A stretch of DNA of 64,000 nucleotides from Marinobacter adhaerens HP15. Lineage in GTDB: Bacteria > Pseudomonadota > Gammaproteobacteria > Pseudomonadales > Oleiphilaceae. The notes under the pieces were generated by a model. The model saw nothing but the letters and a program-made list of their open reading frames with translations. It had not been told where the DNA came from and ran no database searches. The translations under genes were made by a program, and so were the position numbers. Where the stretch lies: NCBI RefSeq assembly GCF_000166295.1, contig NC_017506.1, forward strand, positions 868,001 to 932,000. Reading direction: 5' to 3'. Below are positions 62,523 to 64,000 of the stretch, piece by piece (position 1 is the first letter of the stretch; each line of letters opens with the position of its first letter).

Positions 62523-62823
62523 CGGTTGCTTTCTTGAAGGAACCCGACCACCAATAAAGAATGGGGGTCTGGATTTACCAGACCATTTCATTTCCAAGGT
62601 GCGCAGGGTTCATCATGGAAGAGCAATTAAAAATTGTGAGTCGGCAGGTGAGAGCAAGCGCCCGCTGATTTCATCGGATCTTGCCACGCCGATATACGGC
62701 TTGTTCGGCTTTGGGACCCTGTACACCCAGTACGTGGCTAATCAGATTGTTCTGCGCATCATTCTCGCGGTAATGACCAGCCCGCCATGCTCGCCTCTGG
62801 TCAAGAAGGCATACGTTAAGTGG
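62523..62823. other. about 300 bases with no assignable gene
   Basis: No intact gene is convincing. A short peptide-like stretch, encoded near 62668-62820, reads S-S-D-L-A-T-P-I-Y-G-L-F-G-F-G-T-L-Y and may be debris of a lost gene. The following bases (62824 on) are recognisable effector debris. Confidence 0.5.
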
Positions 62824-63289
62824 CGGATTCCCCGGATGATCAGTTCTCTTCCGGGTTGGAGGCTAGGATGGGGTGCGCAAGATTGCGTCACTCGGTCATT
62901 TTCAGGCTGTGTTTAGTGCCTCGCTTTCGGGTTTCGCCGGTGCTTCGGCTCTCATTGCCGGAAATGTTCACTTGTCCACAGCCGATGGCCCTCCCACCCT
63001 GAAGGGAATTGCCTCGAGGAAGAACGGGCAAAAAGCGGGGGTGAATTAGGCGTACTCGCACGCATTCGTGGTGGATGTGTGCTGGAAGGTGAGCTGCGCT
63101 TGCAAGACGTACTGAGCGATAAGCTCGAGTGGGATAGGCTTTGTCAAGTGGGGATGAAGGTCGAGGCAGCGTTGGGCGTTAGGGCTGAAGCTGAGCCCAA
63201 ACTTTTATTCAGTCCGTAGACTAGAAAATTCTACGTAAACGCTCACGCGGGGCTTGTGCTAGGCGTGGGACCATCCCGAAGCTCTCTCT
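62824..63289 (+). pseudogene. decayed second copy of the LysM effector mid-region
   Basis: This stretch aligns clearly with 59524-59974 of the intact effector gene (effector residues 333-483), with conserved runs such as S-L-S-G-F-A-G-A-S-A-L-I-A-G-N-V-H and L-V-L-G-V-G-P-S. It carries an in-frame TAG near 63047, a compensating frameshift, and another TAG near 63217. The similarity stops right where the Ala/Gly region of the effector ends and the toxin C-terminus begins. It is a relic of another effector allele. Confidence 0.85.
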
Positions 63290-63612
63290 TCGTCCACTCA
63301 TCGTTAGAAACAGAATGGCGACCGCTAGGCTCTTATCCTCCGAATCCACTCGGTATACACGATATGGTAGGTAACGTCTCGGAGTGGACCCGGGATCGAT
63401 ACTATTCCGGATTTGGTCACCTGGGTACCGTTAATTCCGTTGCAGCTGAGCCGAACGAGTCCGAAGCGGATAAGAAAACTGTCCGCGATCTCGCCGGTTA
63501 CGGCGATCACTCGGGCGGTTTGGCAACGGTCTACGGTCGAAGGGCTGTGAGTATTGACTCTCCAAACCAAGGCTTCCGCTGTGTCGTCAATCATCCAGAA
63601 CCGATAAATTGA
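63290..63612 (+). pseudogene. truncated SUMF1-like lipoprotein gene fused to effector debris
   Basis: The segment encodes only the last 107 or so residues of a SUMF1 protein (H-S-S-L-E-T-E-W-R-P-L-G-S-Y-P-P-N-P-L-G-I-H-D-M to G-F-R-C-V-V-N-H-P-E-P-I-N), closely matching the C-terminus of the gene at 60655-61614. It lacks signal peptide and N-terminal domain. The reading frame is open from a GTG at 63256 within the effector debris, so a hybrid peptide could be made, but a deletion between a former effector and a former SUMF1 gene explains it better. Confidence 0.85.
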
Positions 63613-63667
63613 GCGCCCTACAAATGTGGGGAACATTTGAAAAGGCAAGTGTCATGGGTTCCGGTAG

Positions 63668-64000
63668 TTAAATTTTTAAGAGGGAGCACCGAAAACCGGT
63701 GGATTCATTTGTTGCCCGTTCTATCGCTTTGCGTCTTGTGACTGTTGTGTTCCCTGAGAAGTCTCTAAAATCGCCGCCTCGGAGGACCCGGAAGGGTTCG
63801 TTGCTCCAGCTTTCTATGATTGGGCTCTCGGGTCCCTTAGGGTTATTTACGGGGGAGCGCTCATAATAATCGGCGTGATAATAATCTCTCACCCATTCCG
63901 CAGCATTCCCTGACATGTCGTACAGGCCAAGCAGGTTTGGAGGGTAGCTCCCTGGCGGCTGCGGAAGTGATTTATTCTGTCGTCTGTACTGTGATGGGCG
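63668..64000 (-). CDS. SUMF1/FGE-like protein, partial (3' end only)
   Basis: A third SUMF1 gene, on the minus strand, running off the right edge (at least 111 residues seen; the frame stays open to the last base). It contains P-P-N-L-L-G-L-Y-D-M-S-G-N-A-A-E-W-V-R-D and the R-V-L-R-G-G-D-F block, so it is closer to canonical FGE-like proteins than the copy at 60655. The N-terminus, and so any lipobox, lies outside the window. Confidence 0.85.
   Translation of the reverse strand, partial: RPSQYRRQNKSLPQPPGSYPPNLLGLYDMSGNAAEWVRDYYHADYYERSPVNNPKGPESPIIESWSNEPFRVLRGGDFRDFSGNTTVTRRKAIERATNESTGFRCSLLKI

Noticed and set aside
62458..62916. 152-codon plus-strand open frame after the membrane protein gene
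   Set aside because: It overlaps the end of that gene, runs into effector debris in another frame and has no credible start site.

Overview
The window looks like a chromosomal segment of a GC-rich marine gammaproteobacterium, most like Marinobacter or a close relative. That assignment is an inference from gene content: an ArgP/ArgO pair, the YdbH-YnbE-YdbL system, PA2778/PA2779 homologues, a DUF1631-GGDEF-EAL protein, a fused indolepyruvate ferredoxin oxidoreductase and a valine-degradation operon under an MmsR-like regulator. No rRNA, tRNA, CRISPR array, insertion sequence or replication origin was recognised.

Layout. 0-7 kb: an SDR tail, a membrane diguanylate cyclase, CopD-like and MaoC proteins, a RIO kinase, a DUF6544-like protein with an M23 peptidase, a universal stress protein and an NSS transporter. 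5.7-12.5 kb: an aromatic amino acid block (NSS transporter, aminotransferase, indolepyruvate:ferredoxin oxidoreductase, divergent Lrp-type regulator). 12.5-31.7 kb: ordinary housekeeping genes (cold-shock protein, c-di-GMP protein, RNase Z, crotonase, CPBP protease, ArgP/ArgO, NlpC/P60 lipoprotein, nitroreductase, SRAP, ArfB, SDRs, ThpR, a GNAT-nitrilase fusion). 31.7-38.4 kb: the envelope lipid-transport trio ydbH-ynbE-ydbL, RluF, a COG0523 GTPase behind a convincing Zur box, and a PA2778/PA2779 pair. 38.5-49.4 kb: a CsoSCA-like carbonic anhydrase homologue, a phospholipase D-like protein, a kinase/PP2C/FHA phosphosignalling cassette, a YebC/YeeN protein, an oxygen-binding di-iron MBL protein and others. 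49.4-55.1 kb: an AraC/MmsR regulator and the genes mmsA, isobutyryl-CoA dehydrogenase, enoyl-CoA hydratase, 3-hydroxyisobutyryl-CoA hydrolase and mmsB, which together cover the path from isobutyryl-CoA to propionyl-CoA.

55.6-64 kb is the accessory part: an orphan type VI secretion (T6SS) island. vgrG overlaps a DUF4123 adaptor gene, which overlaps a 705-residue LysM-headed candidate effector of no recognised toxin family. This is followed by a SUMF1-type lipoprotein and a multi-pass membrane protein. Further on lies a decayed second copy of the effector mid-region, fused to a decayed SUMF1 tail, and then a third SUMF1 gene on the opposite strand that runs off the window. Base composition falls from about 60% GC in vgrG to about 40% from the effector C-terminus onward (sample lines counted by eye). 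This fits repeated acquisition and loss of effector/immunity cassettes behind a conserved VgrG-adaptor platform, and it is the best candidate here for an undescribed system.
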